This document shows positions 24,880-34,453 of a stretch of 64,000 nucleotides of DNA, piece after piece. Numbering within the stretch: position 1 is the first letter of the stretch; each line of letters starts with the position of its first letter. The stretch lies in the NCBI GenBank assembly GCA_902586025.1, contig CACIFV010000001.1:1-64000 (forward strand), given 5' to 3'. The notes below the pieces were generated by a model. The model saw only the letters and a list, made by a program, of their open reading frames with translations. It was not told where the DNA came from and searched no databases. The position numbers and the translations under genes are program-made. The DNA is from an uncultured Pelagibacteraceae bacterium. Its GTDB lineage: Bacteria; Pseudomonadota; Alphaproteobacteria; Pelagibacterales; Pelagibacteraceae.

Positions 24880-25473
24880 TTATTTTTTTAATGCTTCCTC
24901 AAGATAGTCTAATCTATCTTGCCCCCAAAAAATTTCATTATTTAAGACATATGAAGGTGCACCAAATACGTCATTTTTTATCGCATCCTCTGAATTTTGT
25001 TGATATTCTTTTTTGATCTCATCATTTAGTGCCAATTTCTTTATCTCTTCAAAATTTAAACTCAATTTTTCACAAATTTCCTCAAGAATATTAAAATCTG
25101 AAATATCTTTTTCTAATGACCATAAATATTTTAAACATTCATTTCCAAAACTAAGTTTATTTCCCATTTTATTTGAAGCAATTACAAATTTTGCTGGTAA
25201 ATGAGGGTCTTTAGGTGGAAAAAATTTTGGCTGTTTATTAATTGGCAAATTTAGTTTTTTTGCAATTCTTGTAAGCTCTAAAAGTCTATATTTTTGTCGT
25301 GCAGGATGTCTTTTTGGAACTGGCAATCCTCCTGTGTTTGGAAATATATCTCCAACTAAATCAAATGGTTTTTCTATAACTTCAACATCGTAATCGTTTA
25401 TTATCTTAGCAAATCTATCTTTGCCCAAATAAGTAAATGGAGACAATACACTGAAATAGTATTCAATTTTCAT
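24880..25473 (-). CDS. 2-hydroxychromene-2-carboxylate isomerase family protein (DsbA-like fold)
   Basis: A 197-residue thioredoxin/DsbA-like protein. SVLSPFTYLGKDRF near the N-terminus is the glutathione-binding Ser region of HCCA isomerases (kappa GST-like), and VFGAPSYVLNNEIFWGQDRLD near the end is the family's signature C-terminal segment. The enzyme isomerises hydroxychromene carboxylate in aromatic degradation, but many relatives without such a pathway have unknown substrates. No aromatic genes are nearby, so the exact role is open. Confidence 0.8.
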   Translation of the reverse strand: MKIEYYFSVLSPFTYLGKDRFAKIINDYDVEVIEKPFDLVGDIFPNTGGLPVPKRHPARQKYRLLELTRIAKKLNLPINKQPKFFPPKDPHLPAKFVIASNKMGNKLSFGNECLKYLWSLEKDISDFNILEEICEKLSLNFEEIKKLALNDEIKKEYQQNSEDAIKNDVFGAPSYVLNNEIFWGQDRLDYLEEALKK

Positions 25474-25596
25474 ATAATTTAATTTTTTTATTATAGTAAA
25501 ACTTTATCTTAATCATATATAAAAATAATAAGTAATGAACATTTCTAATAGTTTAAGTAATTGCTTTTTTTCATTAAATAAGTTCTAATAATATTA

Positions 25597-26595
25597 ATGA
25601 CAACTGTTTCTCTGACTTTAGATGAAGTTTTTGAATTAGCTAACAAAACTTTACTTGCAAATGGATGCGATGAAGAAACAGCAGATACTTTATCTACTTT
25701 AATCAAAAATGCTGAAAGAGACGGATCATTATCTCATGGTCTATTTAGATTACCCGCTTATGTATCTGGTTTAAAAAGTGGAAAAATTAATGGTAAGGCT
25801 AGACCAGTGATTTCAAAATTAACCCCTAGTGTTGTTAAAGCAGATGGGAAAAATAGTCTTGCCCCTATGGTTTTAAAATATGGAATACCAGAACTTGTTA
25901 AAGCTGCAAAAGAAAATGGAATAGCGGTTTTAGCAATTACTAATTCTCATCATATGGCTGCTATGTGGCCCGAGACAGAAGCAATTGCAGAGCAAGGACT
26001 TGTTGCTTTTGCTTGTACATCATACAAGCCAGCAGTTGCACCAGCAGGAGCAATTAAACCTTTATTTGGAACAAACCCAATTTCATTTGCTTGGCCAAGA
26101 AAAAATAAACCACCTGTAGTTTATGATATGGCTACTGCATCGATGGCTATGGGAGAGGTTCAAGTTGCAAAAAGAGAAGGGCACAAGGTCCCAATAGGAA
26201 CTGGTTTAACTAAAGATGGAAAAGAAACAACAGATCCTGGTGAAATAGCAGATGGTGGAGTTTTGTTGCCATTTGGCGGCTATAAAGGCTCAGGAATTGC
26301 AATGATGGTTGAATTGCTTGCTGGAGCCTTAGTTGGAGATAATTTTAGTTATGAGACGGCTGAGAAGGATACAGATGATAGTGGACCACCAAGTGGTGGA
26401 GAGTTTATTTTGGCAATATCTCCTGACAAATTAACAAATTCTGATTGGGATAGTCATTCAAATAAATTCTTTGAGAAAATGAAATCAATGGGAGAGGTTA
26501 GATTACCAGGTGAAAGACGTCACAAAAACAGATTAGACACCGGACCAAGAAATATTAATGAGGAACTTGTTAATAAAATAAAATCTTTAAGTTAA
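25597..26595 (+). CDS. Ldh family (malate/L-lactate dehydrogenase type) NAD(P)-dependent oxidoreductase
   Basis: A 332-residue member of the MDH/LDH2 family. Conserved catalytic His lies in AITNSHHMAAMW and the region is followed by LFGTNPISFAWPR, DMATASMAMGEV and LPFGGYKGSGIAMMVELL, all family marks. Relatives reduce 2-oxo acids, including delta-1-piperideine-2-carboxylate and ureidoglycolate; the substrate here is uncertain. The 3' end overlaps the convergent xth gene by 9 nt. Confidence 0.83.
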   Translation: MTTVSLTLDEVFELANKTLLANGCDEETADTLSTLIKNAERDGSLSHGLFRLPAYVSGLKSGKINGKARPVISKLTPSVVKADGKNSLAPMVLKYGIPELVKAAKENGIAVLAITNSHHMAAMWPETEAIAEQGLVAFACTSYKPAVAPAGAIKPLFGTNPISFAWPRKNKPPVVYDMATASMAMGEVQVAKREGHKVPIGTGLTKDGKETTDPGEIADGGVLLPFGGYKGSGIAMMVELLAGALVGDNFSYETAEKDTDDSGPPSGGEFILAISPDKLTNSDWDSHSNKFFEKMKSMGEVRLPGERRHKNRLDTGPRNINEELVNKIKSLS

Positions 26596-27363
26596 TTCAA
26601 TTTCAATTGGTGTGTGATCCGAAGGTTTTTGTCTTCCACGAGGAAATTTATTAATTTTTACATCTTTCACAAGATTTATAATTGAATTTGAAACTAAGAA
26701 ATGATCAATTCTCATACCATTATTTTTTTGCCATGCACCGCTTGTATAATCCCAAAAAGTATATCCTTCTTTATCAGGATGAATATATCTATATGCATCA
26801 TGAAAACCTAAACTTAATAATTCTCTTAATTTTTTTCTTATCTCAAGTCTAAATAATGCATCATTTTCATATCCTTTAGGATTATGAACATCTTCTGCAG
26901 ATGGAATTATATTAAAATCACCACCAATAATTATATTTTCTTTTTTATTTAAATAAACTTTTAACTTCTTAATTAAACTTTCTAGCCAATATAATTTGTA
27001 AGTATATTTTTCTGTATCAACTGGATTTCCATTGGGTGTGTATATATTTATTAATTTAATAGTTTTTGATTTATGTTTTAGATCTGCAGTAATAATTCTA
27101 GATTGCTTATTTTTGTCTTTAAAAATATCTTTTTCAATTTTGTCTAATTTTTTTTTAGAAATTATCGCAACCCCATTATATGATTTTTGACCAAATACAT
27201 AATTTTGATAATTTGATTTTTCTAAATCTTCATAGGGATAGTTTTCATCTTGAGCCTTGATCTCTTGCATCATTAAAATATCTGGTGAATATTTTTTTAG
27301 ATACTCTTTGATATTTTCGATTCTTGCTCTTACAGAGTTAACGTTCCAGGAACTAATTATCAT
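26587..27363 (-). CDS. xth: Exodeoxyribonuclease III (AP endonuclease)
   Basis: A 258-residue EEP-superfamily nuclease. Motifs in order: ISSWNVNSVRAR at the start, MMQEIKAQDENYP with the metal-binding Glu, IIGGDFNIIPSAEDVHNP, RIDHFLVS, and SDHTPIEIEL with the catalytic His at the end. It cuts at abasic sites and trims 3' ends in base excision repair. The ATG at 27363 overlaps the erpA stop by one base (TAATG), which decides the start; a longer frame to 27393 would lack conservation. Confidence 0.92.
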   Translation of the reverse strand: MIISSWNVNSVRARIENIKEYLKKYSPDILMMQEIKAQDENYPYEDLEKSNYQNYVFGQKSYNGVAIISKKKLDKIEKDIFKDKNKQSRIITADLKHKSKTIKLINIYTPNGNPVDTEKYTYKLYWLESLIKKLKVYLNKKENIIIGGDFNIIPSAEDVHNPKGYENDALFRLEIRKKLRELLSLGFHDAYRYIHPDKEGYTFWDYTSGAWQKNNGMRIDHFLVSNSIINLVKDVKINKFPRGRQKPSDHTPIEIELT

Positions 27364-27680
27364 TAAAGCGAGAAAGATACGCCACAACCACAAGAAGATT
27401 TGCTTTGCGGGTTGTTTATTTTAAAAGAATCTCCAATCAATTCTTTTACAAAATCAACTTCAGATCCTTTTAGTAAATCTGCCGATGTTTTGTCGATAAG
27501 GATATTATCTTGTTGTAGATCATCCTCCTTAGCAGAGCTATCAAATGAGAAATCATATTGAAATCCAGAGCATCCACCGCCTTTAATAGCGATTCTAAAA
27601 TATGATCCTTTATCTTTTAATGATAGAAGATGGTTTATCTGCTTTATAGCATTATCTGTAAATTTAATTTCTTTAATCAT
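27363..27680 (-). CDS. erpA: Iron-sulfur cluster insertion protein ErpA (A-type carrier)
   Basis: A 105-residue HesB/IscA-family protein with the three ligating cysteines in GGGCSGFQY and SSCGCGVSFSL. It delivers Fe-S clusters to apo-enzymes. It starts at ATG 27680, at MIKEIKFTDNAIKQI, where the family begins; a longer frame to 27767 would overlap the divergent dgt gene. It is translated together with xth downstream. Confidence 0.93.
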   Translation of the reverse strand: MIKEIKFTDNAIKQINHLLSLKDKGSYFRIAIKGGGCSGFQYDFSFDSSAKEDDLQQDNILIDKTSADLLKGSEVDFVKELIGDSFKINNPQSKSSCGCGVSFSL

Positions 27681-27730
27681 AATTAAACATTGATAAAAAC
27701 AATATAATAATATTTTGCCATTTTTAAAGA

Positions 27731-28849
27731 ATGAAAAATTACTCAAAATTAGGAACATTTGCATCAAAAGGTAGACTGTTCAAAGAAGCGAGCAATCCTT
27801 TCAGATCACCTTTTCAAAGAGATAGAGATAGAATAATTCATTCTACCTCATTTAGAAGATTGAAGCACAAAACCCAGGTATTTGTGAATACTGAAGGAGA
27901 TCATTATAGAACCAGAATCACGCATTCCATTGAAGTTTCACAAATTGCTAGAACAATTGCTAAATACTTAGGTTTAAATGATGATTTAGCTGAAACATTA
28001 AGTTTAGCTCATGATTTAGGTCATACCCCTTTTGGTCATGCGGGAGAAGAGTCCCTAAATGAATGTATGTATGAATATGGGGGATTTGACCACAACCTTC
28101 AAACACTTAGGATAGTAATGTTCATTGAAAATAAATATTTTAAATTTGAAGGTCTTAATTTAACATTAGAAACATTAGATGGACTTATTAAACATAATGG
28201 TCCGGTAACAAAGCTAGTCAAAATCAATAATTTAATTGGTTTGAAAAATTTAAAAAATAAAATTAATTTTTCAAAAAACTCCTCACTGGAGGCTCAAATT
28301 GCATCTATATCCGATGACGTTGCATACAATAACCATGATATTCAAGATGGAATAAAAGCTAAATTGTTTAAGTTAAACGATCTTAAGCAAATCTCTTTTT
28401 TTAACGAAATTTTAAAATCATATAAAAATAAATTAAAGAGTGAAAATAATGATATTCTTGTATATCAAACTATAAGAGACTCAATAAATTTAATGGTTCA
28501 AGACTTAATAAAAACAACGACAAGAAACATTTTAGTGAATAAAATATCTACAAAAAAAGATGTATCAAATAAAAAAAATCAAATTGTTGATTTTTCCAAC
28601 AAATTAAAAATAACTATAAATGAGATTAGAGATTTCCTTAGAATAACTATGTACAATAATAAAGATGTACTAAAAAAAAATAACGAAGGAAAAAAGATAA
28701 TTAAAAAGCTATTTAATGTAATTAACAAAAATCCAAAAAAGTACATTAAAAATAAATATTTAAAAACTAACAAAGAAAGAGCTATATCTGATTATATTTC
28801 TGGTATGACTGATAGGTACGCCATACAATTATACAGAGCATCAAAATGA
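27731..28849 (+). CDS. dgt: Deoxyguanosinetriphosphate triphosphohydrolase-like protein
   Basis: A 372-residue HD-domain dNTPase. RDRDRIIHSTSFRRLKHKTQ is the nucleic-acid/dNTP-contacting N-terminal signature, RITHSIEVSQIAR gives the first metal His, and SLAHDLGHTPFGHAGEE the HD doublet. It splits dNTPs into nucleoside and tripolyphosphate. It begins the long plus-strand run and overlaps argS by 4 nt, the standard alphaproteobacterial arrangement after erpA/xth. Confidence 0.9.
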   Translation: MKNYSKLGTFASKGRLFKEASNPFRSPFQRDRDRIIHSTSFRRLKHKTQVFVNTEGDHYRTRITHSIEVSQIARTIAKYLGLNDDLAETLSLAHDLGHTPFGHAGEESLNECMYEYGGFDHNLQTLRIVMFIENKYFKFEGLNLTLETLDGLIKHNGPVTKLVKINNLIGLKNLKNKINFSKNSSLEAQIASISDDVAYNNHDIQDGIKAKLFKLNDLKQISFFNEILKSYKNKLKSENNDILVYQTIRDSINLMVQDLIKTTTRNILVNKISTKKDVSNKKNQIVDFSNKLKITINEIRDFLRITMYNNKDVLKKNNEGKKIIKKLFNVINKNPKKYIKNKYLKTNKERAISDYISGMTDRYAIQLYRASK

Positions 28850-30576
28850 ATATATTTGAGGAATACTTAAATAAAATTTTAGATAAAATTAAATTAGCAA
28901 GTGAAGAAAAGCTAATTTTATTACCTGAAAGTTTATCTGGTATAAACGTAGACATACCTCCTAAAAAATTTAAGTGCGATCTGTCAACTAATGTTGCAAT
29001 GGTTTTATCTAAAACAAATAATGAACCACCAATTAAAATTGCTGAAAAATTAAAAGATATTATTTTTAAAGAGGATAATAATATTGAGAAGATAGAAATA
29101 GCAAAGCCTGGATTTATAAATATTATTTTAAAAAAAGAGTTTTGGACTTCATTTCTCTTAAATATAAATAACCTTAATAATTTTGGTGCAGCTCTTAATG
29201 GCTCTAAAAAGAAGCATTTAATTGAATTCGTGTCTGCAAATCCTACTGGACCATTACACGTTGGTCATTGTAGAGGTGCTATTCTAGGTGATGTTATCTC
29301 TAATTTGCTAAAATTTAACAATCAAGAAGTTGTAAAAGAATATTATGTAAATGATCATGGTAATCAAATTTTACATTTTACTAGATCTGTATATTTGAGA
29401 ATAAAAGAAAAATTAGATAATCAAACTTTTCCACTAAATGAGGATGATTTATATCCAGGAGAATACATCAAGGATATAGCCCAACATATTATAGATAATA
29501 ATAAAGATTTACAATTTGATGATTATGAAAAAATAAAGTTAACACTTACTAAATTAGCAATTAAAGAGTCACTTAAACTCATTAAGACTAATTTAAATAA
29601 TTTGGGAATTATTCATGATAATTTTGCGAGTGAGACTGAAATAGTTGAAAATAAAGAGGTTGATAAGGTTATTGAGAAACTTAAAAAAGATAAATTTGTA
29701 TATATAGGAAAAATCAAAGCACCCGAAGGAGAAGACACAACTAATTGGGTAGAAAGAGATCAATTACTTTTTAGATCAACAGATTTTGGGGATGATAAAG
29801 ATAGGGCATTACAAAAATCTGACAACACATGGACTTATTTTGCTGGAGACGTTGCGTATCATAATACAAAACTAAATAGAAACTTTGATAAATTAATAAA
29901 TATTTTAGGAGCGGATCATGCAGGTTATATAAAAAGAATTACTTCTGTTGTTGAAGCATTATCTGGAGAAAAAAATAAATTAATTTGTAAAGTAAGCCAA
30001 CTTGTTAAGTTAATAAAAGATGGCAAACCTTTTAAAATGTCTAAAAGAAAAGGTGATTACATTACCGTTGAAGATTTAATTTCTGAGGTTGGAAAAGATG
30101 CAACAAGATTTATTATGCTAAGTAGAAGCAATGATGCTGAATTAGATTTTGATTTTACAAAAGTAAAAGAAAAATCTAAAGACAATCCGCTTTATTATGT
30201 TCAATATTGTTATGCTAGAATTTCATCGGTTTTTAGAAATATAAATAAAAATATTGATGACAACATTGATAATGAAAATAAAAATATGCAATTCAATAAT
30301 GAAGAAATTGAAATTTTTAAAAAAATTTCTGAATGGCCAAAATGTGTAGAAATTTCAACTAAAAAACTAGAACCTCATAGGATCCCTGTATATTTATATG
30401 AGTTATCATCACAGTTTCATTCCTATTGGAATATGGGAAAAGATGATGTTGAAAAAAGATTTATCAATGATGATAAAACAATAAATATAGAAAAACTAAT
30501 ATTTTTAAAATCTATTGCAAAAACAATTAAAACTGGAATGGATATTATAGGTGTTGATACACCTGAAAAAATGTAA
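28846..30576 (+). CDS. argS: Arginyl-tRNA synthetase
   Basis: A 576-residue class I synthetase. SANPTGPLHVGHCRGAILGD carries the HIGH-type motif (HVGH) and FKMSKRKGDYIT the KMSKS-type motif; the N-terminal additional domain and the C-terminal anticodon-binding DALR domain are present. It charges tRNA-Arg. Four-nt overlap with dgt and one-nt contact with the next gene indicate an operon. Confidence 0.96.
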   Translation: MNIFEEYLNKILDKIKLASEEKLILLPESLSGINVDIPPKKFKCDLSTNVAMVLSKTNNEPPIKIAEKLKDIIFKEDNNIEKIEIAKPGFINIILKKEFWTSFLLNINNLNNFGAALNGSKKKHLIEFVSANPTGPLHVGHCRGAILGDVISNLLKFNNQEVVKEYYVNDHGNQILHFTRSVYLRIKEKLDNQTFPLNEDDLYPGEYIKDIAQHIIDNNKDLQFDDYEKIKLTLTKLAIKESLKLIKTNLNNLGIIHDNFASETEIVENKEVDKVIEKLKKDKFVYIGKIKAPEGEDTTNWVERDQLLFRSTDFGDDKDRALQKSDNTWTYFAGDVAYHNTKLNRNFDKLINILGADHAGYIKRITSVVEALSGEKNKLICKVSQLVKLIKDGKPFKMSKRKGDYITVEDLISEVGKDATRFIMLSRSNDAELDFDFTKVKEKSKDNPLYYVQYCYARISSVFRNINKNIDDNIDNENKNMQFNNEEIEIFKKISEWPKCVEISTKKLEPHRIPVYLYELSSQFHSYWNMGKDDVEKRFINDDKTINIEKLIFLKSIAKTIKTGMDIIGVDTPEKM

Positions 30577-30833
30577 TGCTAAAAGAGCTCAAATATCTAT
30601 TTTATTTAATAATTATATTTTTCTTTCTATTCTTTACTCTAAGATATTATTTTTCAGATGATAATTACAAGAAATCATATAGAGCAGTTTCAAGTATTGA
30701 TGAAAAAATCTCATCTAACCAAAATAATTTATTTATTCTTAAAAATGATACAGACAACATTATTGAATATGTAGAATACAAAAATAAAAACACAAAAAAA
30801 TATTCTTTTTGGGAATTATTATATAATGATTAA
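30576..30833 (+). CDS. Small single-pass membrane protein in the SPOR-gene position
   Basis: An 85-residue protein with one N-terminal membrane helix (~7-27) and a short polar tail. In alphaproteobacteria the slot between argS and nagZ is normally held by a SPOR-domain cell-division protein of 200+ residues. Here only the N-terminal membrane anchor seems to remain, without a SPOR domain. This may be a reduced homologue or a replacement. It overlaps nagZ by 8 nt. Confidence 0.65.
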   Translation: MLKELKYLFYLIIIFFFLFFTLRYYFSDDNYKKSYRAVSSIDEKISSNQNNLFILKNDTDNIIEYVEYKNKNTKKYSFWELLYND

Positions 30834-31776
30834 AAAAACTAGAGCTTTTATATGTGGCATTAGTGGACATAATTTAAAAAAAAGTGAAGTAAGTTTTTTA
30901 AAAAAATATAAGCCATGGGGAATAATCCTTTTTTCAAGAAATATAAAATCAATCAATCAAGTTCAAAAATTAACCATTTCGATTAAAAAAATATTTAAAA
31001 ACTCTAACTATCCAATTCTAATTGATGAAGAAGGTGGAAGAGTAAGCAGATTAAGAAAATTTATAGATAATTCTATTTTTAGTGCAAAATATTTTGGTGA
31101 TTTATATTCAAAAGATAGAAAAAAATTTGATATTTATTTCAATGTTTATGTGAAGCAAATATCCTATTTGTTAAGACTTATTGGTATTAATATTAATACA
31201 GTTCCCGTATTGGATTTAAGACGAAATAAGTCTCATAAAATTATAGGTGATCGATCCTATTCAAATGATAAAAAAACTCTGTCTAAAATTGGCGATATAT
31301 CTATCGAAAAATTTCACGAAAATAGGGTTGGTACAGTAATTAAACATCTTCCAGGTCATGGTTTAGCTAAAGTTGATAGTCATTATAAATTACCAGTTAT
31401 AGACAAAGATCTAAAGTATCTTAATAAATATGATTTTTTTCCATTTACCAAAAAAAAATCTGTTTTAGGTATGACCGGTCACTTGTTGTTTAAGAAACTT
31501 GATCCGATAAATAACGTTTCACATTCTAAAAAAATCATAAAAATGATTAGAAGAGAAATATCATTCAAGGGAATATTAATGTCAGATGATATTTCAATGG
31601 GTGCTCTTAAAGGTAATTTAAAAAATAACGTTATTAAATCTTTTCGTGCAGGTTGTAATTTGGTGCTTCATTGCAATGGAAAAATGAGAGAAATGAATGT
31701 GGTAGGTCAAAATTCACCTTATATCGATGATTTTATTGTAAAAAAAACTTCTAAATTAATTCAAATAATAAGTTAA
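30826..31776 (+). CDS. nagZ: Beta-N-acetylhexosaminidase NagZ (GH3)
   Basis: A 316-residue family-3 glycoside hydrolase. The substrate-binding IKHLPGHGLAKVDSHYKLP (~172-190) is intact, with the His/Asp pair of bacterial NagZ, and the nucleophile Asp is in ILMSDDISMGAL. The N-terminal LIDEEGGRVSRL is typical. It removes GlcNAc from muropeptides during cell-wall recycling in the cytoplasm. Confidence 0.92.
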   Translation: MIKKTRAFICGISGHNLKKSEVSFLKKYKPWGIILFSRNIKSINQVQKLTISIKKIFKNSNYPILIDEEGGRVSRLRKFIDNSIFSAKYFGDLYSKDRKKFDIYFNVYVKQISYLLRLIGININTVPVLDLRRNKSHKIIGDRSYSNDKKTLSKIGDISIEKFHENRVGTVIKHLPGHGLAKVDSHYKLPVIDKDLKYLNKYDFFPFTKKKSVLGMTGHLLFKKLDPINNVSHSKKIIKMIRREISFKGILMSDDISMGALKGNLKNNVIKSFRAGCNLVLHCNGKMREMNVVGQNSPYIDDFIVKKTSKLIQIIS

Positions 31777-31786
31777 ATTTAAATCC

Positions 31787-32518
31787 ATGAGTGATTCTTT
31801 AGAATTTAATGTTGATCTTAGTAATTACTCTGGATCATTAGAAATACTTTTAGATTTAGCTAAATCACAAAAAGTTGATTTGGAAAATATATCAATCACC
31901 AAATTAGCAGATCAATTTCATGATTTTATAACAAAAACTGAAAATTTAAATTTAGAATTGGCCTCAGAATATTTGTTAATGGCTACTTGGTTAACTTATC
32001 TTAAATCTAAACTACTATTACCAGAAACAGAGGAAGAGGAATTTAAAGCTCTTGAAGTAGCAGAGAAATTAAAACTCCAACTTAAAAAACTTGAATTAAT
32101 AAGATTATTGTCTTCTCAGATGTTGAGCAGAAAAAGATTAGGTAAAGATATTTTTATGAGAGGTTCAAAAAGTGGAATGAGATCAATTTATAATTCTCAA
32201 TATTCATTAACATTGTTTGAATTATTAAAAACGTATTCAAATATCGTAATGACAAAAGATTTTCAGAGAATGAATATTCCAAAACTCCCAGTATTTACTA
32301 CCGAAGAGGGTATTAAAGTCATAAAAGAGTTTTACAATAATTTAAATGATTGGAAAAATATGACTGATTTAATACCAAAAAATTTTAGAAATTCTAAAAC
32401 TTTAAGTAAGACAGGTAATGCAGGAATTTTTGCCGGATCTTTAGAGCTTGCAAAAGAAGGTAATATATCTATTAAACAAGATAATTTATTTGAGGATATT
32501 TATATTAAAAAAATCTAA
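31787..32518 (+). CDS. scpA: Segregation and condensation protein A
   Basis: A 243-residue ScpA kleisin. The N-terminal YSGSLEILLDLAKSQKVDLENI and ASEYLLMATWLTYLKSKLLLP segments are the SMC-binding signature. It bridges the SMC heads during chromosome organisation. The stop codon shares its last bases with the scpB start (TAATG), so the pair is translationally coupled. Confidence 0.9.
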   Translation: MSDSLEFNVDLSNYSGSLEILLDLAKSQKVDLENISITKLADQFHDFITKTENLNLELASEYLLMATWLTYLKSKLLLPETEEEEFKALEVAEKLKLQLKKLELIRLLSSQMLSRKRLGKDIFMRGSKSGMRSIYNSQYSLTLFELLKTYSNIVMTKDFQRMNIPKLPVFTTEEGIKVIKEFYNNLNDWKNMTDLIPKNFRNSKTLSKTGNAGIFAGSLELAKEGNISIKQDNLFEDIYIKKI

Positions 32519-33210
32519 TGAATAAATTAAAAAAAAATAATGTTGTATCATTTCCATCTAAATTAAGTGATGTTGATAAAGAAATAGAGGCTATTGTTTT
32601 TGCAGCTGCAGAGCCTTTAAATATTGAAACTATTGAAAATAAAATTTCAAAAAAGACAGATGTTGAAAAATCTTTACTAAAACTTCAGAATTTTTATTCT
32701 GATCGTGGAATAAATTTAGTCTGTATATCAAATAAATGGTCTTTTAGAACTTCACCAAATTTATCCTCATTAATGTCTCAACAAAAAACTGTTGAAAAAA
32801 AATTATCAAAGGCTGCGATAGAAACACTTGCAATTATTGTTTATCATCAACCAGTCACTAGAGCTGAAATAGAAGAAATTCGTGGAGTTGCGTTTGGAAA
32901 TAATACACTTGAGATATTGATGGAATTGAACTGGGTTAGACCTCAAGGTCGAAAAGATGCCCCTGGTAAACCTATTCAATATGGAACAACAGATGACTTT
33001 TTAAGTCATTTCAATCTCCAAAAATTGTCAGATCTTCCAACCGTTGATGAATTAGGAACCGCAGGTCTTATTGATACATCTAGTGTAGATGCATCTATAT
33101 TTGGAACAGGCAAATTCTATAAAGAAAAACAAGAGGATAAAAAGGAAAATATATACTCTGATATAGATGAGATGCTTAATAGCACTCTTAATACCGATAA
33201 CGATAAATAA
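32518..33210 (+). CDS. scpB: Segregation and condensation protein B
   Basis: A 230-residue ScpB. Tandem winged helices are visible: EIEAIVFAAAEPLNIETIEN in the first, and LSKAAIETLAIIVYHQPVTR followed by EIEEIRGVAFGNNTLEIL in the second. It binds ScpA in the SMC complex. The acidic tail (~205-230) is poorly ordered. The twin gene scpA is immediately upstream. Confidence 0.92.
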   Translation: MNKLKKNNVVSFPSKLSDVDKEIEAIVFAAAEPLNIETIENKISKKTDVEKSLLKLQNFYSDRGINLVCISNKWSFRTSPNLSSLMSQQKTVEKKLSKAAIETLAIIVYHQPVTRAEIEEIRGVAFGNNTLEILMELNWVRPQGRKDAPGKPIQYGTTDDFLSHFNLQKLSDLPTVDELGTAGLIDTSSVDASIFGTGKFYKEKQEDKKENIYSDIDEMLNSTLNTDNDK

Positions 33211-33252
33211 AAAAATAGTTTTAAAACTAAAATTATAAGGTTATAAGTAATT

Positions 33253-33450
33253 ATGAGTATAGGATTTTGGCAAATTGCAATTGTAGTAATTTTAGTAGTA
33301 TTACTTTTTGGTAGAGGTAAAATCTCTAGTTTAATGGGTGATGTTGCTAAAGGAATTAAAAGTTTTAAAAAGGGTATGGCTACAGATGCTACAGAAGATA
33401 GCCAACCAAAAAATATATCTGAAAATCAAGACTCAGACAAAAAAGAGTAA
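33253..33450 (+). CDS. tatA: Twin-arginine translocase subunit TatA
   Basis: A 65-residue protein with an N-terminal membrane helix followed by the hinge [24 protein letters not shown], an amphipathic helix, and an acidic tail. It forms the pore element of the Tat protein exporter. It is 3 nt before tatB. At least one probable Tat substrate occurs in the window, the M48 lipoprotein with an RR motif. Confidence 0.93.
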   Translation: MSIGFWQIAIVVILVVLLFGRGKISSLMGDVAKGIKSFKKGMATDATEDSQPKNISENQDSDKKE

Positions 33451-33453
33451 TCA

Positions 33454-33690
33454 ATGCCACAGATCGGCTGGTTTGAAATATTAATAATAGTATCTATTGC
33501 AATAATAGTTGTAGGACCAAAAGACTTTCCTGTAATGTTAAAAAAAGTTGGATCATGGATAGGTTCAGCCAAAAGATATTTTTCAGATGTTCAAAATCAA
33601 GTTGCAGAAATAACGGATGTTTCAATTAAAGAAGAATTAAAAAAAAATACTGAAATTATGAAAGAGGACAAACCTAAAGATGACAGCTAA
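33454..33690 (+). CDS. tatB: Twin-arginine translocase subunit TatB
   Basis: A 78-residue TatB, short for the family. One N-terminal helix with IGWFEILIIVSIAIIVVGPK, the Gly-Pro hinge typical of TatB, then an amphipathic helix. It recognises Tat signal peptides with TatC. It overlaps tatC by 11 nt. Confidence 0.92.
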   Translation: MPQIGWFEILIIVSIAIIVVGPKDFPVMLKKVGSWIGSAKRYFSDVQNQVAEITDVSIKEELKKNTEIMKEDKPKDDS

Positions 33691-34453
33691 AAAAAAAGAA
33701 ACTGGTTTTATAAGTCATCTTACTGAATTAAGACAAAGACTAATAAATTCATTTATCTTCTTAGCAGTATTGTTTGTGGTTTGTTACTATTTTTCTGAAT
33801 ACATATATGGATTTTTAGTTGAACCTTATGCCAATGCAGTAAAGGATGATAATGTTGATAGAAGATTAATCTTTACCGCTCTTCAAGAAACATTTTTAAC
33901 ATATCTTAAAGTTTCTTTTTTTGCTGCTTTCTTTGTGACCAGTCCATATATCCTTATTCAAATTTGGAAATTTATTGCGCCAGGATTATACACTCACGAA
34001 AAGAAAGCAATTATGCCTTACTTAGTAATTACACCAATACTTTTTTTACTAGGAGGTATGCTTGTTTATTATCTAATTATGCCACTAGCATTTAAATTCT
34101 TTTTATCATTTGAAAGTGCAGGGCTTGGAACTAGCTTACCAATTCAATTAGAAGCCAAAGTAAACGAATATTTATCTCTTGTAATGAAATTGATTTTTGC
34201 ATTTGGATTAAGTTTTCAGCTACCAGTTGTACTAAGTTTGCTTGCAAGAATCGGAGTTGTAAATTCAACTTATTTAAGAGAAAGAAGAAAATATTTCGTT
34301 GTAATAATATTTGCTGCTGCTGCAATATTAACTCCGCCAGATCCAATTACGCAAATAGGTTTAGCAATACCTTTGTTAATTTTATATGAATTATCAATTT
34401 TTTCTGTAAATATTATCGAAAAGAAAGCTCAAGAGAGAAATGCACAATATTAA
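33680..34453 (+). CDS. tatC: Twin-arginine translocase subunit TatC
   Basis: A 257-residue membrane protein with six helices. The N-terminus FISHLTELRQRLINS and the segment FIAPGLYTHEKK are the classic TatC signatures, and ILTPPDPITQIGLAIPLLILYE closes the core. It is the signal-peptide receptor of the Tat exporter. It overlaps serS by 14 nt. Confidence 0.95.
   Translation: MTAKKKETGFISHLTELRQRLINSFIFLAVLFVVCYYFSEYIYGFLVEPYANAVKDDNVDRRLIFTALQETFLTYLKVSFFAAFFVTSPYILIQIWKFIAPGLYTHEKKAIMPYLVITPILFLLGGMLVYYLIMPLAFKFFLSFESAGLGTSLPIQLEAKVNEYLSLVMKLIFAFGLSFQLPVVLSLLARIGVVNSTYLRERRKYFVVIIFAAAAILTPPDPITQIGLAIPLLILYELSIFSVNIIEKKAQERNAQY

Noticed and set aside
25474-25596. Possible riboswitch or operator between the HCCA isomerase and Ldh genes
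   Set aside because: No conserved helix pattern, palindrome or direct repeat was found; only AT-rich divergent promoter sequence.
27681-27767. 29-residue N-terminal extension of ErpA
   Set aside because: It overlaps the divergent dgt start, and the hydrophobic sequence has no counterpart in A-type carriers.
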